A stretch of 5,376 bases of DNA from Deltaproteobacteria bacterium. GTDB taxonomy: Bacteria; Myxococcota_A; UBA9160; UBA4427. Shown piece by piece: positions 1 to 5,376 of this stretch. The stretch spans positions 1-5,376 of the forward strand of contig DRKE01000002.1 of the NCBI GenBank assembly GCA_011051925.1, read 5' to 3'. Both the position numbers and the translations under genes were made by a program. A model generated the notes under the pieces. The model was given only the letters and a program-made list of their open reading frames with translations. It had not been told where the DNA came from and did no database searches. How positions within the stretch are numbered: position 1 is the first letter of the stretch; the number at the start of each line of letters is the position of its first letter.

Positions 1-1
1 G

Positions 2-859
2 GTGGGAACGATCGGCGTCATCCAGGCACGAATGGGTTCGGAGCGGCTGCCCGGCAAGATCCTCGCTCCCCTGGGCGGCCGACCCCTGCTTGCCTGGCTC
101 GCCGCCCGGATCGCACCCGCACGGGTCGACGAATGGTGGCTCGCCACGAGCTCGGATGCGTCCGATGACGTCACGGAAGCCTGGGGATTCGAGCTCGGGC
201 TTCGGGTCTATCGGGGAGACCCCGCGGACGTGCTGTCCCGTTTCCTGGCGATCGGTGCCGAGTCCCGGGCGGAATGGATGCTTCGCGTGACCGCCGACAA
301 TCCCTTTCTCGACGCGTGTCTGATCGACACGCTGCTCGACGCCCGTGACGCTTCCTCGGGGTCCAAGGAGGCCGATGCCGTCCGACTCTGCGGCGGGCTC
401 CCCTACGATCCCCGCCCCACCGACACGGAACAGAAGAGCGGAGCGTGTGGGCGGGTCTCCCGAGGGCTCGAGGGGCGGACCGGACATTCGCCGCGATTGC
501 CCCTCGGATATGGCGTCGAGCTCGTCCGGCTCTCCGCCCTCGAACGAGCGGCTCGCGAGATTCCGGAGGATCAGTTCCACCATCGCGTCCACGTGACGAG
601 CTGGCTCTCCCGGCCCGCAGCGCCCCCACGCGCGCGATACGTCGATGTTCCGACCCCCGCCGATTGGCCGGATCGCCCCGATTGGCGCTGGACGGTCGAT
701 ACCTATGAGGACCTGGCAATGGCGCGGGGCGCCTTTCGGGTCTTCGGTTCCGAAGCGGGGACGATCGCCTATCGGGAAATGGTCGCGCGGCTGGATGCGC
801 ATCCCGAGATCACCGGAATGAACCGACACGTCACGCAGAAGAAGCTGGAGGAGGGATGA
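2..859 (+). CDS. SpsF-type cytidylyltransferase (sugar nucleotidyltransferase)
   Basis: This 285-residue protein belongs to the cytidylyltransferase family that includes SpsF, pseudaminic-acid and KDO/NeuA-like enzymes, which activate a sugar with CTP for surface glycans. The N-terminal nucleotide-binding motif IQARMGSERLPGK lies at residues 7-19. It is followed by GDPADVLSRF (72-81), the RVTADNP metal/nucleotide segment (95-101, with D99 and N100), LPLGYGVELV (166-175), the HHRVHVT segment (193-199) and RWTVDTYEDL (229-238). The C-terminal end (N274 to K281, with a final QKK) resembles SpsF-like proteins. The GTG at base 2 places the motif about where the family has it, but only one base lies upstream, so no ribosome site can be seen and the start could be further up. 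The protein is longer than the usual 240-250 residues because of a poorly conserved insert around residues 137-165. Its stop overlaps the next start (ATGA), indicating coupling. The exact sugar substrate cannot be told. Confidence 0.85.
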   Translation: MGTIGVIQARMGSERLPGKILAPLGGRPLLAWLAARIAPARVDEWWLATSSDASDDVTEAWGFELGLRVYRGDPADVLSRFLAIGAESRAEWMLRVTADNPFLDACLIDTLLDARDASSGSKEADAVRLCGGLPYDPRPTDTEQKSGACGRVSRGLEGRTGHSPRLPLGYGVELVRLSALERAAREIPEDQFHHRVHVTSWLSRPAAPPRARYVDVPTPADWPDRPDWRWTVDTYEDLAMARGAFRVFGSEAGTIAYREMVARLDAHPEITGMNRHVTQKKLEEG

Positions 860-1659
860 GTTCTCCGAAGGTCGGTCTTGGCGTTTCTCTCGCGGAGGCG
901 GGCATCGGCGTGAGCGGAGGGGGAACCCATCTCGGTCGTGCCATCGCCCTCGCCCTGGCGGAGGCCGGCGCGACGGTGATCGCCTTCGGGCGTCGGAGCG
1001 GGCCGCTCGAGGAGACCGCCGGGCTGGCAGCGGATCTTCCGGGCGTCGTCCTTCCCGAAATCGCCGACCAACACGAGGATGGCGACCTCGAGCGGGTGCT
1101 CGATCGGATCGAGAAGGAAGCTGGCCGCGTCGACGGCTGGGTCAACAACGCCTGCAGCGGCCCCGGCTCGCTCCTGCTGACGCTCGACCGGAAGGCCGTC
1201 GCGCAATCCCTCGAAGGCACCCTCGAAGACCTGATGATGGCCACCGAAGCGGCGGCCAGGCGCATGCGGGCAGACGGGCAGGGCGGCGCGATCGTGAACG
1301 TGGCGTCGATGTATGGCCTCGTCTCCCCCCAGCCCGATACCTATGAACGACATCCGGCCTTCCACAATCCACCGGCCTATGGTGCCGCCAAGGCCGGCGT
1401 CATCCAGTTCACGCGTTATGCCGCGTGCCATCTGGCCGAACACGGGATCCGGGTCAATTGCGTGAGCCCCGGGCCCTTTCCGACCGAAGAAATCCAGCGC
1501 GAACCGGGGTTCATCCGGGAACTGGAATGCCGCGTCCCCCTCGGACGGATCGGCCAGCCCGCCGAACTGGCAGGACCGGTCGCGTTCCTGCTTTCACCCC
1601 TCTCGAGTTTCGTCACGGGACACAATCTGGTTGTCGATGGAGGATGGACCACGTGGTAG
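856..1659 (+). CDS. SDR family NAD(P)-dependent oxidoreductase
   Basis: A 267-residue classical short-chain dehydrogenase/reductase, with a Rossmann fold and cytoplasmic location. The cofactor loop is SGGGTHLG (residues 20-27) in place of the usual TGxxxGxG. VNNA follows at 96-99, the catalytic serine is S151 in NVASMYG, and the active-site pair is Y175/K179 in PAYGAAKAG. IRVNCVSPGP is at 198-207, and the C-terminus TGHNLVVDGGWTTW is typical of SDRs found in sugar and polysaccharide clusters. The ATG at 856 overlaps the upstream stop by four bases and has a strong Shine-Dalgarno GGAGG at 847-851. The first strand before the cofactor loop (residues 15-20, AGIGVS) is weaker than the usual VALVTG. 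Position with a cytidylyltransferase before and an aldo/keto reductase after suggests oxidation or reduction of a sugar or sugar-nucleotide intermediate. The family is certain; the substrate is inference. Confidence 0.88.
   Translation: MSSPKVGLGVSLAEAGIGVSGGGTHLGRAIALALAEAGATVIAFGRRSGPLEETAGLAADLPGVVLPEIADQHEDGDLERVLDRIEKEAGRVDGWVNNACSGPGSLLLTLDRKAVAQSLEGTLEDLMMATEAAARRMRADGQGGAIVNVASMYGLVSPQPDTYERHPAFHNPPAYGAAKAGVIQFTRYAACHLAEHGIRVNCVSPGPFPTEEIQREPGFIRELECRVPLGRIGQPAELAGPVAFLLSPLSSFVTGHNLVVDGGWTTW
1639..1643 (+). promoter_or_regulatory. Shine-Dalgarno site for the aldo/keto reductase, inside the SDR gene
   Basis: GGAGG here lies within the codons for the conserved VDGGW motif at the SDR C-terminus. 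It is nine bases from the GTG at 1653, which favours that start over ATG 1644 (no spacing) and ATG 1662 (18 bases away). This is read from the sequence; actual use is inferred. Confidence 0.5.
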
Positions 1660-2657
1660 GGATGGATCTTTCGACCTGGCAGGGAATGCGATCGCGGGAT
1701 CCCCGGCGTCTCACCCTGGGCAGCGCGCAATGGGGGATGCCCTATGGCATCGCCAACCGCGCCGGGATGCCCGACGCGCAGGAACTCGAAGCGATTCTCG
1801 CGAAGGCCCGGGAAGCGGGGATCGGCTCGATCGATACCGCGCGCGCCTATGGCGAGAGTGAAACGCGAATCGGACGCGCCATGGCAGATTCGCGTGATTG
1901 GCGGGTCATCACGAAGCTCGACCCCGACGCGCACAGGCCGGGCCTGGGGATCGCGGAAACCCTGGAGCGGGTCGCGCGGAGTCTCGACGCCAGTCGTCGG
2001 GCCCTGGGCCTCGATGTCCTGCCGGTTCTCCTGCTCCATCGCTTCCCCCATCGGCACGCCTGCGGCGGCCGGCTCTGGCGCCGTCTGCTGGCGGAACGGG
2101 ATGCCGGGCGGATCGGTGCCCTCGGCGCCTCGGCCGCGACCCCCGAAGAAGCCTGGGCGGCCCTCGAGGATCCCGACATCGAAGTCCTGCAGGTCGCCTC
2201 GAGCCTGCTCGATCTGCGACTGCACCGTCAGGGCTTCTTTCCCCGGGCCCGGGAACTCGGCCGGACCATCCATGTCCGCAGCGTCTTCCTCCAGGGGCTC
2301 GCCCATGTCGACCCCGAACGGCTTCCCGCTTCCCTGGCCGGCCTCGCGGAACCGCTCCGGATGATCCGTGCCTTCGCCTCGAAAATCGGCGTGCCCGCCC
2401 GAGCGCTTTATCTCGCCTTCGTTCGGGAGCTGCCGGGCGTTCACCCCGTGCTGGGCTGCGAGACCGCCGATCAACTGGCAGACCTTCTCACCGACTGGCA
2501 GAGCGAGTCGGTCGAGCCCGCGATGCTGACGCGACTCGTCGAGGCCCTTCCGACCCTGGACGCGGATCTCGTCGACCCCTCCCGCTGGAACTCGCCCCGG
2601 ATCGACTGGAACGCGAACCAGACGGGTTCGGCGAGCGTCGCTACCATGCCCACCTGA
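1653..2657 (+). CDS. Aldo/keto reductase
   Basis: A member of the aldo/keto reductase superfamily, an NAD(P)H-dependent (alpha/beta)8 barrel. With the GTG at 1653 it has 334 residues. The opening strand LTLGSAQWGMPYGIAN (20-35) matches the form found in sugar-cluster AKRs. The catalytic tetrad is visible: D61 and Y66 in IDTARAYGESE, K88 in VITKLD, and H129 in LLLHRF. RSVFLQGL (209-216) and the end motif DPSRW (308-312) also match AKRs found beside SpsF and SDR genes. The reading frame is open far upstream, but that part lies over the SDR gene and has no AKR similarity. Candidate starts are ATG 1644, GTG 1653 and ATG 1662. I prefer 1653 because GGAGG at 1639-1643 sits nine bases before it, whereas 1644 directly abuts that site and 1662 is too far away. 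The overlap with the SDR suggests translational coupling. The likely role is carbonyl reduction in the same sugar pathway; the substrate is unknown. Confidence 0.87.
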   Translation: MVGMDLSTWQGMRSRDPRRLTLGSAQWGMPYGIANRAGMPDAQELEAILAKAREAGIGSIDTARAYGESETRIGRAMADSRDWRVITKLDPDAHRPGLGIAETLERVARSLDASRRALGLDVLPVLLLHRFPHRHACGGRLWRRLLAERDAGRIGALGASAATPEEAWAALEDPDIEVLQVASSLLDLRLHRQGFFPRARELGRTIHVRSVFLQGLAHVDPERLPASLAGLAEPLRMIRAFASKIGVPARALYLAFVRELPGVHPVLGCETADQLADLLTDWQSESVEPAMLTRLVEALPTLDADLVDPSRWNSPRIDWNANQTGSASVATMPT

Positions 2658-2682
2658 CGCGCGGCCGGAGTCGCGGGTCCCC

Positions 2683-2687
2683 GGAGG
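2683..2687 (+). promoter_or_regulatory. Putative Shine-Dalgarno site for the SurA-like gene
   Basis: GGAGG lies in the 41-base gap after the aldo/keto reductase stop, 11 bases before the TTG at 2699. It is the only good ribosome site near the start of the chaperone gene; nothing comparable precedes the in-frame ATG at 2762. The rest of the gap (2658-2698) shows no clear terminator or promoter, so read-through from the upstream unit is possible. Confidence 0.45.
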
Positions 2688-2698
2688 TCCAGACTCTC

Positions 2699-3775
2699 TT
2701 GCGCAATCCGTCCCGCCCGGCCTTCCCCGCCCCCTCTGGCCTTCCGGCCGTCTCCACCGTCATGGCTGCAGCGGCCGCGGCCGCCCTCCTGGGAATCCCC
2801 CTTGTGGCCGGTCCCGCCGACGCCGAGGACGCCACCGCGGCTTCTCGCGCCGCCGGCAGCTCGCAGGACGCACGCCTGGTCGAGGCGATCGCGGCCCAGG
2901 TCGGCAACGAGATCGTGCTCGCATCGGAAGTCATGGAACTCGCCGCGCCCGTCGAGGAACGCCTGCGCCGAGCGGGTGCGCCCGACTCGGAGATCGCGCG
3001 GGTCCGCAAGGACGCCCTCGAACGCCTGATCGAAGCGAAGCTGCTCAATTCGGTCGTCGAACGCCTCGAGCTCGGAGCCGATCGCGAAGAGGTCGATGCG
3101 GCCATCGCAGCCATCGCCTCGGAAAACGATCTCAGCGTCGAGCAGCTGCTCCGAAGCATTGAAAGCCATGGACTGACGGTCGACGAGTACCGCGCGAAGA
3201 TCCGGCAGGAGATCGAGCGCAGCAAGGTCGTGAATGCCATGGTCCGCTCCCGGGTCCAGATCAGCGATGAGGAGGTCCGCGCCCTCTACGAGGAGAATTT
3301 CGGGAAACAACACGACGGCGGCGAAGAGATCTACCTGCGCCACATCCTGGTTCGGGCAGACGGTCCCAGGGCCGACTCCCCCGAAGCCGCCTGCCGGATC
3401 GTACGTGAGATGCGAGCGCGAATCGCCGCCGGAAAGATCGACTTCGGCGAGGCGGCACGCGAGATCTCCGACATGAATCCTTCGGCCGGGGGGGAACTCG
3501 GCTGGATCCATGCCGAGGATCTGGCTCGTTGGATGTCGGATTCCGTGCGCGAGATGAAGCCGGGAGAACTCAGCCAGCCGATCGAGATGCCCTTCGGCTG
3601 CAACCTGCTGGAAGTCGTCGACCGGCGGCCCTTCAAGCGGATCGGGTTCGAAGAGGCCGAACCGCAGCTGCGCAGTCGGGTCTTCCAGCAGAAGACGGAG
3701 ATCGAGTACGAGAAGTGGCTCGACGTCCTGCGGGAGCAGACCTATATCGACCGCAAGTCGTCTTTCGGGGGTTGA
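2699..3775 (+). CDS. SurA/PpiC-type periplasmic peptidyl-prolyl isomerase (chaperone)
   Basis: An exported SurA-like chaperone of 358 residues if it starts at the TTG at 2699. It would act in the periplasm on unfolded outer-membrane proteins. Residues 1-42 form a signal peptide: arginines at 2 and 6, a hydrophobic core around 18-37 with seven alanines, and a likely cut after ADA (40-42). Residues 60-190 are a helical SurA_N-like chaperone region beginning VEAIAAQVGNEIVLASEV, a typical SurA opening. A single parvulin (rotamase) domain covers about 209-310, with YLRHILVR (212-219), AGGELGWI (263-270), KPGELSQPI (287-295) and FGCNLLEVVDRR (299-310). A charged helical tail follows (317-347). E. 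coli SurA has two parvulin domains and 428 residues; this has one. The second active-site histidine of the usual FGxH is asparagine (N302), so isomerase activity is uncertain. The alternative start ATG 2762 has no ribosome site and would remove the basic N-region of the signal. The frame is open far upstream, but that stretch overlaps the aldo/keto reductase and is not part of this protein. Confidence 0.85.
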   Translation: MRNPSRPAFPAPSGLPAVSTVMAAAAAAALLGIPLVAGPADAEDATAASRAAGSSQDARLVEAIAAQVGNEIVLASEVMELAAPVEERLRRAGAPDSEIARVRKDALERLIEAKLLNSVVERLELGADREEVDAAIAAIASENDLSVEQLLRSIESHGLTVDEYRAKIRQEIERSKVVNAMVRSRVQISDEEVRALYEENFGKQHDGGEEIYLRHILVRADGPRADSPEAACRIVREMRARIAAGKIDFGEAAREISDMNPSAGGELGWIHAEDLARWMSDSVREMKPGELSQPIEMPFGCNLLEVVDRRPFKRIGFEEAEPQLRSRVFQQKTEIEYEKWLDVLREQTYIDRKSSFGG

Positions 3776-3805
3776 GTTGATTTCGTCTCCTCGAAGCGTG
3801 GCCCC

Positions 3806-3820
3806 CCGGGTTGGACCCGG
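3806..3820 (+). other. Small perfect hairpin between the chaperone gene and uvrA
   Basis: CCGGGT and ACCCGG form a six-base-pair GC-rich stem around a three-base TGG loop. No T-run follows, so it is not a standard intrinsic terminator. The 65-base gap 3776-3840 holds nothing else clear: no convincing -35/-10 promoter and no recognised SOS operator. The in-frame TTG at 3811 lies within the stem, which makes that start less attractive for uvrA. In DNA this rich in G and C such a stem can arise by chance. Confidence 0.25.
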
Positions 3821-3840
3821 AAGGTTCGCCGTCGGGCCTC

Positions 3841-5376
3841 GTGGATGCCAGGGACATCCCGGATCCATTGACTGACCCGGCCTTTCGAAGGAAATCGAGC
3901 GATCGGGACGGGAAGGGGAGGGAGTCCGGATCCGCGCGGGTTCCGCTCCGTCTGGCGCGGGATTTCGAAACGATCGCCCGCCTCGGCGGAAACGGGGACC
4001 CCGAGGAGATCACGATCCACGGAGCCCGTACCCACAACCTCGCGAATTTCGATCTTCGCATTCCCCGCAATCGTTTCGTCGTGGTGACCGGGCCTTCGGG
4101 CTCCGGAAAGTCGAGTCTCGCCTTCGACACGCTCTATGCCGAAGGACAGCGGCGTTATGTCGAAAGCCTTTCGACCTATGCCCGGCAATTCCTCGATCAG
4201 CTGGCACGACCCGACGTCGATTCGATCGAGGGCCTGTCGCCGGCCGTGGCGATCGAGCAGAAGAGCGTCGGACGAAGCCCCCGCAGTACCGTGTCGACGA
4301 TCACGGAGATCGCGGACTATCTCCGGCTGCTCTTCGCACGAGTGGGTGTCGCCTCGTGCTGGCAATGCGGAAACGTCATCTCGAGCCAGACGCTCGATGA
4401 GATGGTCGACCGCGTCCTCGGCCTGCCCGAGGGATCGAGGATCCAGGTCCTCGCGCCGATCGTCCGCGGGCGAAAGGGCCAGCACAAGAAGGAACTCGAT
4501 CGATTCCGCCGCGACGGTTTCGTTCGCGCACGGATCGATGGCCAGATCCATGACCTCGCAGAGGAGATCGAGATCGCGCGCGGCGCACGGCACGACATCG
4601 AGATCGTGATCGATCGCCTGGTCGTGAAGGACGGCGTTCGCGAGCGGTTGACCGAGTCGATCCGGACGGCCTTGCGCCTGGCGGACGATCTCGCCCTGAT
4701 CGACGTCGTCGGCAACGAAAGCTGGTGGCTTTCACGAACGGGCGCGTGTCCGACCTGCGACGTCTCGTTTCCCGAGATCTCACCCCGGCTCTTCTCCTTC
4801 AACAATCCCTTCGGCGCCTGCCCGACCTGCCACGGACTCGGCCATCAAGCGGTCTTCGATCCCGAACGGATCGTCCCCTCGCAGAACCGCTCCCTCGCGG
4901 AAGGGGCGATCGAGCCCTGGGATCTCGACGAGGCCCGGGGCTATTACCGGAGGTTGCTCGGCGCCCTCGCGACGCATTACGACTTCGAGCTCGACACACC
5001 CTGGAAGAAGCTGCCCGCGGCCTTGCGCAAGAAGATCCTCTTCGGCGATCCGGACTTCCAGCTCGACCTCGAGATTCCCCTGGCCACGCGGGTCGGACGC
5101 AGGCGACGGAAGCCGAAGACCGGAACCATCCGCCGGCCCTTCGATGGCGTGATCGGAGATCTCGAGCGGCGCCTCGAAGGCGGTGGTGCCCGGATCCGCA
5201 CGGCGCTCGCGCGCTTCCAGGGCGAGCGGACCTGTCCCGACTGTCGGGGCGCGCGCCTCCGGATCGAGGCATGTCACGTACGTGTGGGGGATCGTTCGCT
5301 TCCCGAGCTCCTGGCGCTTCCGATCTCCGAGCTCGTGGCCTTTTTCGAGTCCCTCGAACTGCCTCGGGGTCGGGCA
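3841..5376 (+). CDS. uvrA: UvrA, excinuclease ABC subunit A (5' part; runs off the window)
   Basis: UvrA is the damage-sensing ABC-type ATPase of nucleotide excision repair. It dimerises and loads UvrB on lesions in the cytoplasm. About 512 codons are visible, open to the last base; the full protein is usually about 940-980 residues. Counting from the GTG at 3841: ITIHGARTHNL (57-67), Walker A GPSGSGKSS (84-92), EGQRRYVESLSTYARQF (101-117) and EQKSVGRSPRSTVSTITEI (139-157), all UvrA hallmarks. The UvrB-binding region is present (about 197-300, with RGRKGQHKKEL). The first zinc site is C303, C306, C327 and C330. Another Cys pair, CPDCRGARL, is at 465-473. The first ABC signature should lie just beyond the window. 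Conservation starts only at about residue 56, and no ATG, GTG or TTG occurs in frame between 3871 and that point. The start must therefore be TTG 3868, GTG 3841 or TTG 3811, and none has an ideally spaced ribosome site (GGAAGG at 3819-3824 is 16 bases from 3841). Identity is certain; the start is not. Confidence 0.93.
   Translation, partial: MDARDIPDPLTDPAFRRKSSDRDGKGRESGSARVPLRLARDFETIARLGGNGDPEEITIHGARTHNLANFDLRIPRNRFVVVTGPSGSGKSSLAFDTLYAEGQRRYVESLSTYARQFLDQLARPDVDSIEGLSPAVAIEQKSVGRSPRSTVSTITEIADYLRLLFARVGVASCWQCGNVISSQTLDEMVDRVLGLPEGSRIQVLAPIVRGRKGQHKKELDRFRRDGFVRARIDGQIHDLAEEIEIARGARHDIEIVIDRLVVKDGVRERLTESIRTALRLADDLALIDVVGNESWWLSRTGACPTCDVSFPEISPRLFSFNNPFGACPTCHGLGHQAVFDPERIVPSQNRSLAEGAIEPWDLDEARGYYRRLLGALATHYDFELDTPWKKLPAALRKKILFGDPDFQLDLEIPLATRVGRRRRKPKTGTIRRPFDGVIGDLERRLEGGGARIRTALARFQGERTCPDCRGARLRIEACHVRVGDRSLPELLALPISELVAFFESLELPRGRA

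Noticed and set aside
769..1443. Open frame of 224 codons on the - strand opposite the SDR gene
   Set aside because: It straddles the overlap of two well-supported + genes and has no domain signature.
1425..1652. Upstream extension of the aldo/keto reductase frame to ATG 1425
   Set aside because: This part overlaps the SDR C-terminal half, is low-complexity Arg/Pro/Thr-rich, and lies before the true AKR opening strand.
1416..2474. Open frame of 352 codons on the - strand opposite the aldo/keto reductase
   Set aside because: It is a shadow of a gene with an intact AKR catalytic tetrad; its own translation is Gly/Pro/Arg-rich with no family motifs.
1898..2698. Upstream extension of the chaperone frame over the aldo/keto reductase
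   Set aside because: The translated stretch is Arg/Pro/Gly-rich shadow sequence, and a signal peptide begins only after 2699.
3843..3859. GGATG / CATCC inverted repeat near the uvrA start
   Set aside because: Only five base pairs with a seven-base loop; too weak to support a regulatory role.
2471..3868. Long open frame of 465 codons on the - strand opposite the SurA-like gene
   Set aside because: The opposite strand has clear SurA/PpiC and signal-peptide motifs; the antisense product has no recognisable domain. Long antisense frames are expected in GC-rich coding DNA with few stop codons.
3868..3896. TTGACT as a possible -35 box for uvrA
   Set aside because: At the expected spacing the next hexamer is GAAATC, a poor -10 match, and the site probably lies inside the coding region.
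3742..4593. Open frame of 283 codons on the - strand opposite the start of uvrA
   Set aside because: It spans the gap and the UvrA Walker A region antisense, shows no motifs, and is explained by codon composition of uvrA.

Overview
The window is gene-dense, GC-rich DNA (about two-thirds G+C by eye) with every supported gene on the + strand. It looks like chromosomal DNA of a Gram-negative (diderm) bacterium, because it encodes an exported SurA/PpiC-type outer-membrane-protein chaperone. The high GC, frequent GTG/TTG starts and protein flavour would fit a Deltaproteobacteria/Myxococcota-like or related uncultured lineage, but nothing here fixes the taxon. No tRNA, rRNA, CRISPR array, insertion sequence, phage gene or origin was seen.

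Layout. Positions 2-2657 hold three overlapping genes read as one translational unit: a SpsF-type cytidylyltransferase (2-859), a short-chain dehydrogenase/reductase (856-1659) and an aldo/keto reductase (about 1653-2657). This is the tail end of a surface-glycan sugar cluster of the kind that makes or modifies nonulosonic or other unusual sugars for flagellin, LPS or capsule. The sugar synthase and glycosyltransferases that would name the product are not in view. The unit probably begins upstream of the window.

After a 41-base gap comes a secreted peptidyl-prolyl isomerase/chaperone of the SurA/PpiC type (about 2699-3775). It has a signal peptide and one parvulin domain. A 65-base gap with a small hairpin follows. 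The window then ends inside uvrA (about 3841 to beyond 5376), the nucleotide-excision-repair damage sensor. Its N-terminal ATPase motif, UvrB-binding region and first zinc site are present; the rest lies off the end.

How they work together: the first three genes plausibly act in one cytoplasmic sugar-nucleotide pathway. The chaperone (periplasm) and UvrA (DNA repair) are separate housekeeping functions that merely follow in the same direction. I see no convincing new system. The points worth a second look are a roughly 30-residue insert in the cytidylyltransferase, a non-standard cofactor loop in the SDR, a missing second histidine in the parvulin domain, and an unusually long UvrA N-terminus with no ATG start.
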